Source: Cyanophora paradoxa (lineage: Eukaryota; Glaucocystophyceae; Cyanophorales; Cyanophoraceae). Taken from it: DNA of 58,649 nucleotides. Below the pieces are notes generated by a model. The model was not told the DNA's origin, did not search any database, and saw only the letters and a program-made list of their open reading frames with translations. Shown piece by piece: positions 39,172-50,073 of the stretch. Numbering within the stretch: position 1 is the stretch's first letter; each line of letters begins with the position of its first letter. The stretch lies in contig QPMI01000135.1 in the NCBI GenBank assembly GCA_004431415.1, forward strand, positions 5,001 to 63,649. Reading direction: 5' to 3'. The translations under genes and the position numbers were made by a program.

Positions 39172-41419
39172 TCAGACGGCGGAATCGGCGCCCGAGGGCG
39201 CGGCGCTTGCGACGAGCTCGAGGCGCGCGCGAGGGGCGCCTGGGCGACGGCCGGGCGCTGGCGCCGGGCTCGCCCTCGGGCGCCCCGGCGGCCTTGCGCT
39301 TCGCGCTCGAGGAGCCCGCCGCGTCGGGCGGCGCGGCGGGAGCCTCTCCGGATTCGTTGATGTGCCCGGCTTCTGCGCACGACGGCGGGGCGGGTCGGAG
39401 GGGGCCCAGAGCGCGGAGGCCGCGCGGGCGCCGCGGCGCGGACCTTGAGGAGCGGCCGCCGCCGCCTGCGTGGACGTGACCGCATCCGCGGCGGGCCGGC
39501 GGTCCGCCGCGCCGAGCTTGAAAGCGGCCTCGCACTGCTTGAGAGAGTCCGAGTGCATCTCCTTTACTGTACCCTCGCGGACCGCCTGTTCGAGCGTGCC
39601 GTAATCGATGTCGAAGGGCCTGCGCGCGCGTTTCGGCCCGATTCACGGCGGCCGTCGCGCGGAGCGGAGCGGGAGGCGCTGCGCGCACTTTTTCTTCGGG
39701 AGGATCTGCGTGAACACCTCTTCGAAGACTTGGTACGTGAAGCCCCCGAGATGGCGTCGGACGCGAGCTTGTTGACGTTCTCTCTCGCGCTGCACTCGGG
39801 CAGGAAAACTCTGCCAGCGCCTCCGGCACGCCCGTTCCCCCAAGCCGCCTGAGCTCCCGGTGGTATCGATCGATGGCCTCGCGCTCCAGCTCGTTGATGA
39901 AGCTCAGGATGAACATGCGCCGCTGCTCGGCGTCGGGCGGCGGATGTAGACGCTGCGGCAAGCCCCGGATGTCAGATCTAGAGGGCGGAATGCCGCGCGG
40001 CGGAGGCCTCGGGTTGGGGGTACGGCGCACTGCTTGGGGAACCGACGGTAGAATTTTCCCTCCAGATTCAAGGGTAGTTTGTCGCCGCGATCAAGACGGG
40101 CCCGCCGCCCGCGGCGCCAGCCTTGCGACGTGCCCTGAGGTCACGTGCCAGCGCGGACATACCTTTCGCGCACTGCGGGCGGGCCGCGGGCGGGGCACGG
40201 TGAGCTCTGGGGCGGGGCGCGTCGCCGATCGCGACGACCCTCGGGACGTGCACCTGATCGGAGATGTTCTTGTGAAACTTGTCCCCGTTGCCGGACGCGC
40301 CGGCCTTCGGGAAGAGCGTGTCGACTTCGCTGCGGGGCCGGGCGGGGCCGGCGCGTCGGACGGCCGCGGGGCACGGGCGTGGCCATGGAGTGGCGCGGGC
40401 CGAAGCGCACTCGCACAGGAAGACGACGTCCGGGAAGTGCTTGAGAAAGGCGAAGAACGCCTTGACGATGTTCTCAGACTCGCCGTACTGCGCATGCGGG
40501 GCAACGTCGGCGGCGGCGCGTGGGGCCGAAGGTTCCCGGGAGCGCGCACATATTTGCTGGTTTGAGTGTGGTCGTACTCCAGGAGCGCAAAGTTCAGCCT
40601 CCGCGCGAGCTCGCTCGCAAACTCCGTCTTCCCCGTCCCCTGCAGCGGCCCGGCTGGTTAGGAGCGGCGAGGGGCGAGGAAGGAAGCGACGCCGGCGGGC
40701 GCGCGCACGGGCGGGCCGTAGAGGAGAATCCCGTCCGGGGCTTTTTGGCGGAGTCGGGGACGTGGGGTCCCGGCGCCGGCAGGATCATCGCCGAGGTATG
40801 CGTAGGCGCTCCTCAGCTCGTCGAAGAGGTCCGCCCGCCCGACTGGCGGGGCGTTCAGCGACGGCGTCGTGTCCCCGAACGCGACGGGCGCAGGGGATGC
40901 GTACCGTATTCACGTGCCGTCTGCTGCACGACGTCGGCGGACTTGAAGGCCGCGAGGATGGACTCTCTGGCGAGCGTCCGCACATCGGCCTGCCCGATCA
41001 CCTGCACCGCCTTTTCCAGCGCCGCCTCGAGTGCCGCTTCGCTAGACGCACGAAGGCGTGAGACCGCGCGGGGGCGGCGAGGGGCGCCCGCGGCTGGCGG
41101 GCGCGCGGGGCGAGGCACCTGCCACTGGGTCCCGGAGTGAAGAGCGCGCTCTCCGGGTCGAGGACGGGGAGGTCGCCGTCGAGGAGAAACTCGAGCGACT
41201 CGCCGTCGCCCTGCAGCCTCTTGTCCCCCCGTAGACGCAGCTCCACGAGGCGCTCCCGGGCCGCATCGATGAGAGCCTTGGCCTCCGCCAGCGCCCGCGC
41301 CTTTGTGCGCTTGTTCCCGTTCTCCTGTTTCCCCGCCGGGCCAGCGGCGGCCGGCGCCGCGTCCCCGCCGAGGGGCTGGCGGCGGGCGCCGCATCCCCCG
41401 CCCCACCGGAGGGCAGGCG
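39172..41419 (-). CDS. AAA+ ATPase of the Vps4/katanin type, at least nine exons
   Basis: Spliced model (minus strand): exon to 41119, then 41041-40905, 40842-40709, 40639-40550, 40487-40411, 40329-40254, 40172-40031, 39952-39718 and 39619 onward; introns are 62-98 bases, all GT-AG. An N-terminal helical region (ALAEAKALIDAARERL) precedes a classical AAA module: DGILLYGPP joined across an intron to GTGKTEFASELARRL (Walker A), GESENIVKAFF, then FPDVVFLC joined to DEVDTLFP (Walker B), PVLIAATNYP (sensor 1), FYRRFPK with arginine-finger candidates, and DAEQRRMFIL. The C-terminal helices (ENVNKLASDAISG, DYGTLEQAVREG) fit the AAA lid. One missing C at about 40073 and one near 39945 are needed. The tail is Ser/Ala/Lys-rich. 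Hexameric remodelling ATPase; substrate unknown. The start is uncertain and may lie upstream through the 36-base repeats. Confidence 0.85.
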
Positions 41420-41439
41420 GCGGGCGCCGCGTCCCCTGC

Positions 41440-41790
41440 CTCAGCCGCGGAGCCCGGGGCCGGCGCCGCGTCCCCTGCCTCAGCCGCGGGGCCCGGGCCC
41501 GGCGCCGCGTCCCTGCCTCAGCCGAGGGGCCCGGGCCGGCGCCGCGTCCCTGCCTCAGCCGCGGGGCCCGGGCCCGGCGCCGCGTCCCCTGCCTCAGCCG
41601 AGGGGCCCGGGGCCGGCGCCGCGTCCCCTGCCTCAGCCGCGGGGCCCGGGCCCGGCGCCGCGTCCCTGCCTCAGCCGAGGGGCCCGGGGCCGGCGCCGCG
41701 TCCCCTGCCTCAGCCGCGGGCCCGGGCCCGGCGCCGCGTCCCCTGCCTCAGCCGAGGGGCCCGGGGCCGGCGCCGCGTCCCCCCCCTCCG
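41440..41790 (-). repeat. 36-base minisatellite, probably coding Ala/Gly/Pro repeats of the AAA+ protein
   Basis: About ten units containing GGCGCCGCGTCCCCTGCCTC and a GGGGCCCGGG segment. On the minus strand, in the frame leading into the AAA+ gene, each gives a 12-residue unit EAGDAAPGPGPS. Small length differences fit miscalled C runs. A fragment of this unit also occurs at about 31540. Confidence 0.75.
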
Positions 41791-42394
41791 CGATTCGGCG
41801 CAAGCGCAACGCAGCCACGTAGCTCGGCCTCACGCCTCTTGCGCTAGTCGCGTGCGCAAGCCGCGCATGCCCCAGCCGCTCCAACTAGTCGCGCACCCGC
41901 GGCCGGGCCCCGACGTGCACGTGGCGGCCGACGCCCGCGCAGCGCTAGCGCGCGCGCCGGCAGTACCCTGAGAAACCTCTTAAAGAACCGAGGCGCCAGC
42001 CCGGCAATCGGCTCGGCAATTGCAATTGCAAGCCCGGCGCTCTTCAGCTCGGCTCGGCTCGACACGGTCACGCCTCTAGATCTAGATCTCAAGCACGTGG
42101 CAGGTCGCCAGCCTCGCACGCCCCAGCCGCGCCAACCGCGCGCGCCCCACCGCGCTTTAATATTAATTTCTCACCCCCGCGCGCTTTCTCTTCACCTCGA
42201 CTCGATCTAGCTCGGCTCGTCAACGGTCACGCCTCTCGCGCGCGCGGCAGTCTGCTGTAGCTAGCCGCGCCAGCCGCGCACGCCCCATGCCAGCCGCTCA
42301 ACCGCGCGCACTAGCTTCTCTTTGGCAGGCCTTGGCAGCGTGCCCGCGCCCGCGGCCGCCCGCGGCCCGCGGCCTTGGCAGCAGCGCGGCTCGC
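41791..42394. other. Intergenic, no supported gene
   Basis: The shared 23-base sequence at 41791-41813 also occurs at 31559-31581. A TCTAGATCTAGATCT palindrome lies at 42074-42091. Nothing else is clear. Confidence 0.4.
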
Positions 42395-42685
42395 CGGACG
42401 GGGCGGAAGCGCGGCGGGCGGCGGCGCGGCTCGCCGGGCGAGGCGGAGGCGCGGCGGGCGGCGGCGCGGCTCGCCAGCGGGGCGGAGGCGCGGCGGGCGC
42501 TCGCCAGGCGGGGCGGAGGCGCGGCGGGCGGCGGCGCGGCTCGCCGGGCGGGGTGGAGGCGCGGCGGGCGGCGGCGCGGCTCGCCAGGCGGGGCGGAGCC
42601 TCGGAGGCGCGGCGGGCGGCGGCGCGGCTCGCCGGGCGGGGCGGAGGCGCGGAGGGCGGCGGCGCGGCTCGCCGGGCCGCAGCTA
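42395..42685. repeat. 39-base GC minisatellite
   Basis: About seven copies of a unit containing GGCGGAGGCGCGGCGGGCGG and CGCGGCTCGCC. It is open in several frames on both strands, so coding cannot be judged from openness. Confidence 0.8.
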
Positions 42686-43751
42686 CCGCCCTCAAGGCTT
42701 CTGAAGCTCTGCTTTCTTCCATTTGAACGGAGGCAACGGTCTTTCAAGTTTGCTCCTTTTCCTGCTCTCTAGATCTCTCGCGATATATATATCGATATCG
42801 CCCCGAATTCGAAATTTGAAGTGAATTTCCCTTCCCCGGACCCCGCAGCGGCGTGCACGAGCACAACCCCTCACGAGCGCGCGCCGCAGCGGGCCCTTTA
42901 TACTGCAATGGCGAGCGGTTCAGCGCGCGCTGGCTGCCCTCGAAGCGCAATTTCGCAAGGCGTGGGCGCCCGGGTCCTGGCGGCGCCGCGCCCGCCGGGG
43001 CGGCGCTATAGCTATAGCTAGCGCATGGCAGCTGCAGGCTGCCAGGCCGCGCCCGCATGGCGGCTGTAGGCTATCAACGCCGGAAAAGGTCGCCGGTGGA
43101 AGGTTGGCTGGCGAATCCGGCGAATCCAACGGTCGGCTCGGCTGCTGCTGGCCGCTCGGACGCGCGGACTGCACACTCGCATGGTGGGACAGCCGAGAGG
43201 TTCCCAGTGGCAGCTACAGGTGCAATAGCTATCGGGAGAGGCTCCTGACAGGCGATCGGCCTGCGTGTCCGACGGCGGCACTGTTGCGTGCGACCCACTG
43301 TTGCCCGCGACCTAACCCAGCGCACCAATAGTGTCGTGCAAGCAGGGAGATGCCGCCGCTGCTCGCTGGGCGCCCGCGCTACGAGGCTTGCGCAACGCGG
43401 CCGCAGGGCGGTGCGGGTCGGCAGGCGGGGAGTGTCTCGCGGCATTCCAGAACGCTCTGAGATGCTGTACTATCACTTCTCGAGGCGTTGGAACCGTTGC
43501 CAGTCGCTTGCCGACCGCCCGAAGCCCACACCGCTCGCCCGGGGACGCGGCGAGTTGCGATCCGAGCATTATCGAACTAGCTGAGAGCGTTGGTCGCGCT
43601 TGCAGGACGCCCCCCGGCACGCACGCTGACCGAGCTCCTAAATCGGACCAGGTCCAGCACGTACCCCCCCAGCACGTAACCCCCCAAATATAATATGCTC
43701 AACCTGCTGGGGATATTCCCGTATATATGCCCCCCGCCCAAAAACGAAACT
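42686..43751. other. Intergenic, no supported gene
   Basis: G+C drops somewhat. ATCGATATCG-type palindromes lie near 42790. ORFs overlap and are not conserved-looking. Confidence 0.4.
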
Positions 43752-45070
43752 TTAGGCATGCACTCGTATGACCTTCACAGGCATGCCTGCAAAGTCCCGG
43801 GTCGAAACAAAATTCGGGCGCAAATCCGACATGTTTTGGCCCCTTACGGGCCCTGAGGCTGCAGGGTCCGAGCGAGCTCCGAGGAATGGCAGGCGCAGGC
43901 TGCGGGCTGGGGGCCCGCGGCCCCAGGCCTGCGCCGGCACCGGCGGTCCAGCTCCCGCAGCGCGAGGCGCCGGCGCCCGCATCATGATCAGCCGGCGCCC
44001 TCGAGCTCGCGACCGCGCGGCCGGCGTGCGGCGCACAGGGCGGGGACGGGGCGGGAGCTCCGGATGCGCTGCGCTGGCGGGCGCGTCGCGGAGCGGGGCC
44101 GACGTCGCTGTCGCCGGCACCGGTGACGCCACCTTCAATTCGGGGAGCTCGAGGAGGCCTGCAGCCGGCGCCGAGCTCCAGGCGAGAAGGATGGCCAGGC
44201 GAGCCTCGGAGGGGAGGGGAAGAGGGAGGGGCGAGGTCGGGGAGGGGAGGGGCCGAGGGGGAGGGAGGCGGGCGTGGCGCGGATGGGGCGGCTGCCTCCC
44301 GCCTGCTGCGACTCCGGTCCTGCTGCGAGCGAGAGGCGACGAGTCAGGCGAGGACGGAGCGCGGGGGAGGGGGGCGGGGCAGGGGCTCGACACGGAGCTT
44401 GAGGATATCGATGCCGAGGCGAGCCCCCGAAGCTGCCGAGGTGCATGTTGGCGTGCACCTCGATGCTGCCGAACAGGTCAATGAAGACAGAGAAAGAAGG
44501 GGCGAAGCAGAAGGGAAAGGAGCCTCGCCTCAGGGGGGCAACCTGCTGGCCCACGTGGTGCTCGGCGGCTCCGGCGGCTCCAGCGGGGCCCCCGCCCCGC
44601 CCTCCGACGGTCCCGTACCCCCCGAGGACCCCTCCGACCGGGCCGCGCCCGAGCCGCCGGCCGAAGCGGCAGAGGCGGCAGCGCCCGCCGAGGAGCGTGT
44701 TGGCGACTCGGCGGCGGGGCGGGAGGCCTTTGCGCCCCCGCCGCCCCCTCCTCCGAAGAGTTACCCCTCGCAGTGCTTGGGCGAGGGCGGCCGCTCCCCC
44801 TCCGGCGTCCCGGGGTCGGCGCTCCGCTTCGGCGGCGTGACCCTGCGCCCCTGCAGTCAGCTCAGGGCGGGCGTGGCGGGGAGAGGGGGCGGCTCGCGCG
44901 CACCTCTCCTCCCCCTGCCACCCTGCTGCAGGCCTCGCCGCCGCCGCCTTTGCCGCCGCCGCAACCGCCGGGGCGGTCGAGGCCACCGCCGCGACGCGCT
45001 TCGATAGGAGCGAGAGGCGCGGGGCCCCTTCAGCAGCGACAGCTGCGAAGCGAGTACAGGTTCAGCTAGG
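43752..45070 (-). CDS. Intron-dense gene fragment, unknown function
   Basis: Splice-bounded coding stretches on the minus strand: 45042-44904 (SLLSKRVAAVASTAPAVAAA, ending at a GTGCGCG donor) and 44850-44765 (RRVTPPKRSADPGTPEGERP, between GCAG and GTAACT). A protein-like end NMSDLRPNFVSTRDF and GMPVKVIRVHA reaches a stop at 43752. Phases between exons do not all agree, so the model is partial. Ala- and Lys-rich composition; no family recognised. It could be two genes. Confidence 0.35.
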
Positions 45071-45699
45071 ACGAACCAGGTGGGGCGGGGCGGGAGCGGG
45101 CGCCTGGGTGCCGCCGTCGGCGAAGGGGGTGGGGTCGTTGGCGCCGGCGCCGCCCGCCCCCGCCAGCACCAGCCGCCCGCACGAGTCCTCCCGCTCCGCC
45201 TGCGCCCCGACGTCAGAGAGAGGGCGGTGCGCGTTTCCGCAACCATCCGAGAGAGGGGGGAAGGACAAAGACGATAAGAAGTGGGGGGGCAAGGGGAGGA
45301 GAGGGAATCCAAGGAGGCGGCTTCCTGGGGCGCGGTTGGCGAGGGGGGCCAAGGACTCGCCGCGAGGCCCCTCATAGAATGCCCAACAGTACGATGTACG
45401 GCCTTGGCGGCGCTGCGCTGGGAGGCGGCGGAGAGCCCTCGGCCCCGCGCTCGAGCCACCCCGCGCTCCCCGCCCGCCGGCGGCGGCTTGCGCGCCGGCG
45501 TCACCGCGCACACCCGCCTCCCGCCCCCGCCTCAGAGGAGGGTGTATGCGTGGGGCACGGGGCGGGGCGGGGCGGGAGCGCGCCAGCAGACCGCGTCGGT
45601 GGGCGAGGCCGCGGGCCCCGGCACCGGCGGCAGACCCCGCCTCCCCGCGCCTTCGTCACCCTCCCCGCGTGTCGAACCTGACCGCGGGGGGTGAGTTCT

Positions 45700-47310
45700 T
45701 AGAGGGGGACGGAAGGGAAGGGGGCGGGGCACTCGGGGAGGGCGGGGGTCTCGGGGAAGTGGCGCGGGCGCGCCGGCACGCCCCGCCGGTCCCCGCAGTA
45801 CGGCTCCTGCCTGCATCCTGCGCCGTGAGCCCGTGCAGTACTCCAAGGCTTCGGGCGGGCCCGGCGCGCCTCGCGGGCGATGCGGCCGTAGAGGTCCGCG
45901 CGGGAGGGAGGGTCGAGGGCCGGCCGCAGCGCGAAGAGCGGCGCGGAGGGGCGCGCCGGGGCGCCGGCCGCGGGGCCGTGGGGCCGGGGCCCGAGGCTCG
46001 ACACGGCGAGCGAGGGGGACGGGGTGGAGGAAGAGGGGGAGCAGCCGGCGCCCTCGGCGGGGTCGGGGGGCGGGAGGCGGGGAGGGCGGCAGCGCTAGCG
46101 GGGGCGGAGGCGCGGGCTGAACGGGCTCCGGCTCGGAAGGAGGGGGAGGGGCGGGGGCCAGCCCGCGGAGGGTGCTGGTCCACGGGCACGGGGGGTGGAG
46201 TCGGGGGAGAGGGCGGGGGGCGTCGACCTCGGGGGTACAGGGCCGGGCGCGGGGGCGTGGGGAGAGTGAGTCTCCGGGGGGATTTCAATGGGGTCGGGTG
46301 GACCGGGGTGCAAGGGGCCGGTCGACGGGGTCCTGGGCACAGGAGCGAAAGCGGAGGAGGGTCTCCGGTGCGCCGGGCGCGGGGGGCCGGCCGGAGGATG
46401 GCCGCCGGCGGCGGGGGCGGCCGGCGGGGGGCCGCCCGAGGGCGGGCGGGGCCCCTCTCCTCTCCTCCTCCGCCTCTTCTCCCCCCCCCCCCCCCCCCCC
46501 CACCTCCTCGGGCTCCTCGGCCTCGTCCCCCGCCGCCTGCGGAGCCCGCCCCTCAGCGGCGCGGCGCCGGAGGCGCGGGCCGCCGATCGAGCGCGCACCT
46601 CCTCGCCCCCCCCGCCACCGCGCCCCGTCCCCCCGCCTTGGACGCCCTCCGCCTCCTGGGGGTGCCCCCCGGCTCGCCCTCCGAGCCGGGCGGGCGGGGC
46701 GGGGCGGAGGGCGCACCGCAGGGCCCGCCTCCTCTCCTCTTCCTCCTCGTCGACGACCACCTCCACGAGGCCGCCCCGCCCCCGCCTCCTCCCGGCGGCG
46801 GCCCCTCCCCTCCACGTCGCCGCCGCCGCCGGCCTCCTCCGCGGGCGGGCGCCGCGGCCGCCGCGGTGAGGCCTGCGGCGCGGCGGCCTCCGGCCGGGAG
46901 GCCGGAGTGCGTAGGGGGGCGGGGAGGCCCCTGCGCCGGCCTCGGGCGGGTCGGGTGCAGGGCGGGGGCGGGGGCGGACGCTTCGAGGGCGTTCGCCGCG
47001 CGCGGGGCGTCCTGCGCTTCTCCTCCTCCCGATCCTCTTCTTCTTCCACCGCCGCCGCCGCCGCCGCCGCCTCCTCCAACTCGACCTCCTCGTACCCCTC
47101 CCAGCGGCCTCGGGCGAGCCGCTCCCCGCGCCGCCGCCGCCCCCGCCCGCCCCTCTGCCGCCCCGCTGCCGCCCCGGACCTGCGCCAGGATCCCGCCCCG
47201 CCGTAGCTTCCGACGCCCCGCCGCCGACCCTCCGGCACGCGCGCGAGCCCGGCGCCGACGCGCTGCCGCCACCGCTGCCGCCGCCGGGGCGCTGGAGTCG
47301 TTCGAGCTGC
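45700..47310 (-). CDS. Intron-dense, Glu-rich gene fragment
   Basis: Minus-strand stretches with exon-like borders: YEEVELEE with an alanine run and EEEEDREEEKRR near 47100-46990, EVVVDEEEEERRRALR near 46750, GEE followed by a GTGCGCG donor near 46590, and AAGDEAEEPEE followed by a GTGGGG donor near 46530. ADLYGRIAREARRARP near 45880 also looks coding. The acidic composition on one strand in DNA this GC-rich is better evidence than ORF length. No complete model and no family. Confidence 0.35.
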
Positions 47311-47359
47311 CCTGGGCGACGCCGGGGCCAGCCGCGGCGTTGTAAGGGCGGGCTGCATG

Positions 47360-48083
47360 CGGGAGGAGGAGTGAGCGGGCGCGACGCAGGGGCGAGGTGC
47401 GGAGGCGGCGCACGCCAGCGTGGCCTTCGGCGATGCGCGGGCGATCGGGCACCGCGTCCGGAGCCTGCGACGGCGAAGCTTGAGCTGTCCTCTCGGCCGG
47501 GCTCAAGGGAGTCCGGCGTAAAGCCCGGCCGCGGCGGCGCCCTCCCAGGCGAGGCGAGGGGCGCGCGCGAGAGGCCGCGCCGCGGCGGGCCTGCAGCTGG
47601 CGTGCGATCGACTCGGCGAGGTGGAGGTCATGATCAGGAAACGGCCGACGGCGGCCGCGCGCGCGCGGCCGGCCGGCCTGTCGGGCGGCGCGAGGCTCGG
47701 GTCGACGTCGGGCGGGGATTAGTTATAGAATAGTTAGGCGCGAGGCGATATTTATATTGTTATTACAGGTGTGCTTACTAGTCAAAGTGTGCTTACTTGT
47801 GAGTTGGCGTATCGAAGACGAGTCCGCTCTGCATGCGCACACGACGACGGCGCGCAGCTGCAGCGCCGAGATCAGGAAATTTAAAACGGCCGGCCGGCCG
47901 CGCGCGGGCGCGCGGCGCAGCGGCGGCAGACGCCGGCAGTGCGCACTGGGGTACATTGACACCCACTAGACGGCTACACGGATTAAAAGGCTCGTCACAG
48001 TCTTGGTCTCGGTCCTGAACCGCCGCAGTTGGCTGGATTAGAGCCGGCGGCCTTGCTAGCTTTATCTAGCTAGTCCGACGCCC
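47360..48083. other. Intergenic, partly A+T-rich
   Basis: An A+T-rich patch lies at 47715-47800, with a short TGTGCTTACT direct repeat. No gene. Confidence 0.45.
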
Positions 48084-48677
48084 ATGCTTCGCGACGCCTA
48101 CTCCCGAGATCTGCGATCAGCGCTTGACGCACGCATCCGCGCCATCGCACATGTACGCGGCCGCGGGGGAGCGCATCCAGAACGGATCACATCCACGGGC
48201 AGACCGGAGGTCGGCACTGCCCCGCGATCACTGCCACGCGCCTTGCGAGGTGACGAGTCCTGCGCTGCGGCAGAGCCCTTCTTCATCGGGGGCAACCAGG
48301 TCGGTGTGCTGGCCGGGCCGCGTCGCCCCCGCCGAGCGGGCCCCGCGCAGTCCAAGGTCGTGCCCTTCCGCGTGGACATCGACGCGCCGCGCGAGCCGAG
48401 CTCGACGCCGTCGCCGCGGCCCAGCGCCCTCGAGGCGGCCCTGCACGGCCCGCAGGCTCCCCGGCGCCCGCGCCCCCCGCCCTCCGCCCCGACGCGCCCC
48501 GCAGACGAGACGCGCGCGCCCATCTCGTCCTGCGTGCTGAGGACGCGCGGCCGGGACGTCGACGCCGCGCCCTTCCAGCACTGGCTGAGCGCGAACGACT
48601 TCTCGGGGGCGAACGACTTCTCGGGGGGGCAGACGAGGCGGGCGCGCCCCGCCCCTGGGCCCGCCCCCGCCGGGTAG
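48084..48677 (+). CDS. Spliced hypothetical gene
   Basis: Plausible exons: one ending at CCTTGCGAG before GTGACG (about 48250); a short one coding PFFIGGNQ (about 48275-48298) before a GTCGGTG donor; and one from about 48349 (SKVVPFRVDIDAPREPSS) onward. Joining gives PFFIGGNQSKVVPFRVD in one frame. The last part, VDAAPFQHWLSANDFSG, has a perfect six-residue tandem repeat (ANDFSG twice) and a stop at 48677. Unknown family. Confidence 0.4.
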   Translation: MLRDAYSRDLRSALDARIRAIAHVRGRGGAHPERITSTGRPEVGTAPRSLPRALRGDESCAAAEPFFIGGNQVGVLAGPRRPRRAGPAQSKVVPFRVDIDAPREPSSTPSPRPSALEAALHGPQAPRRPRPPPSAPTRPADETRAPISSCVLRTRGRDVDAAPFQHWLSANDFSGANDFSGGQTRRARPAPGPAPAG

Positions 48678-50073
48678 GGGGCCGCGGGGGTTGGACGGTC
48701 GCCGTGCCGGGCAGCCTCAGCGCCGCCCGCCACGACGCCGGCCGGCCCAAGCGGCGCAGGGCAGCCCGCCCGCCCGCCGGCGGCGCCGGCTGCGCGCGCG
48801 GTGCCGGGCCACGCGACGAGCGCGGCGCGCCCCCGGTGCCGCGCCCCGCGCGCCGCGCGCCGCTCACGCCCCGCGCGCCCCCCGGTGCGCGCCGACTGCC
48901 CCGGATCCTCCTGTCCCTACGGGGATCGCGCGCTCGCCCGTGCGGCCCCGCCCCTCGCCGCGCGGCCCGCCCCTGCCCGCCCCTGCCCGATCCCCACCCG
49001 CGCAGCGGTGCCGCCGCTGCCGCCCGGCGCCCGCCCTCCCCGCCGCCTCCCGTGCGCCCCCGCGGGGCTCCCCCGCGGTCGTTCACTACGGGCGGCGCTG
49101 ACGCTGCGCGCAGGGAGGGCGGGCCGGTCGCGTGGGTGGCCGACCCGCGCCCCGCCCCGCCGCACCTGCCGCCCCCGACGCCCCGCTGCCCGCCGCCCTC
49201 GAGGGGGGCTTCTGGGGGAGCCGCCCTCTCCGCTCTTTCCCCTTCTTCGGAGGCCCCCGCACGCCGGCGGGGCGGCGGGAGCGCTCCGCCCGGGCCCGCG
49301 CTACCCCCCGAGTCCAACATTCCGCCCCGACCGCTCCGCTCGCCCCGAGGCTGCCCTTCGGGTGTGTCGGCCGGGCCGGCCGGGGCATCGAGGCGCGCTC
49401 GCTCGCTGAGGCCGTCCGCCTCCGGTCCCGCCCCGCCGCCGCCGTGCGCCCCGCCCGCCCCGCCCGCCCCGCCCCGCCCTCGCCCCGCCGCCCTCCAGCC
49501 GGCCCGGGTCCCGCGGCGGGCCGGCCGCCCGTGTCCGGCCCGCCCGCCCCGCCGCCGCCGCCCTCCCCTCCGCCGCCCCGCGCCCGGCCCCGGCCCGCCC
49601 GCCCCGGCGGTGCCCGCCCTCCGCCGACTCGCGCAGCGGGGTGGGCCCTGCGGGGGGCGGCCAGGCACCCGCCCCCGCGGCAGCTGGCCGCGAAGTCGGA
49701 CGCATGAGTCGCACCGAGCGCGAGCTCGGCCGAGCGGCCTTCCGCTCGTGGCCCACGGCCACGTGCACGTAAAATGTGTGCGCCGGCCCGTCTGTAAATT
49801 TAAAATGTGTGCCCGTCCCATGATCACTCTTCCCTCGAGCTCCTTCGTTTAGTTCCGTCTTTATGGGCTCAAGCGTGTCCAAGTGCGCGTGTACATGCTG
49901 ACTCAATCATTGAATCACAATATTAATATTCATTTACTTCATTCAGTACGCGAATGCCGCGACGTCGGCGGCGGAGGGGGCCTTAACTTGGCCCCGGGCG
50001 GCCGGGGCGGGCCCCGGCGCCAGCTACAGCCCGTGGGGCCCGAGGATCTTCCGCACGACCAGCAATGGCCCCG
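48678..50073. other. Very GC-rich region, not resolved
   Basis: Every frame on both strands is open for long stretches, so ORF length is uninformative. I see no recognisable domain. 49780-49960 is A+T-richer and probably intergenic. Confidence 0.4.

Noticed and set aside
42395-42685. Arg/Ala-rich proteins in the 39-base minisatellite
   Set aside because: Open in several frames of both strands because the unit is a multiple of three and has no A/T for stops; no flanking domain.
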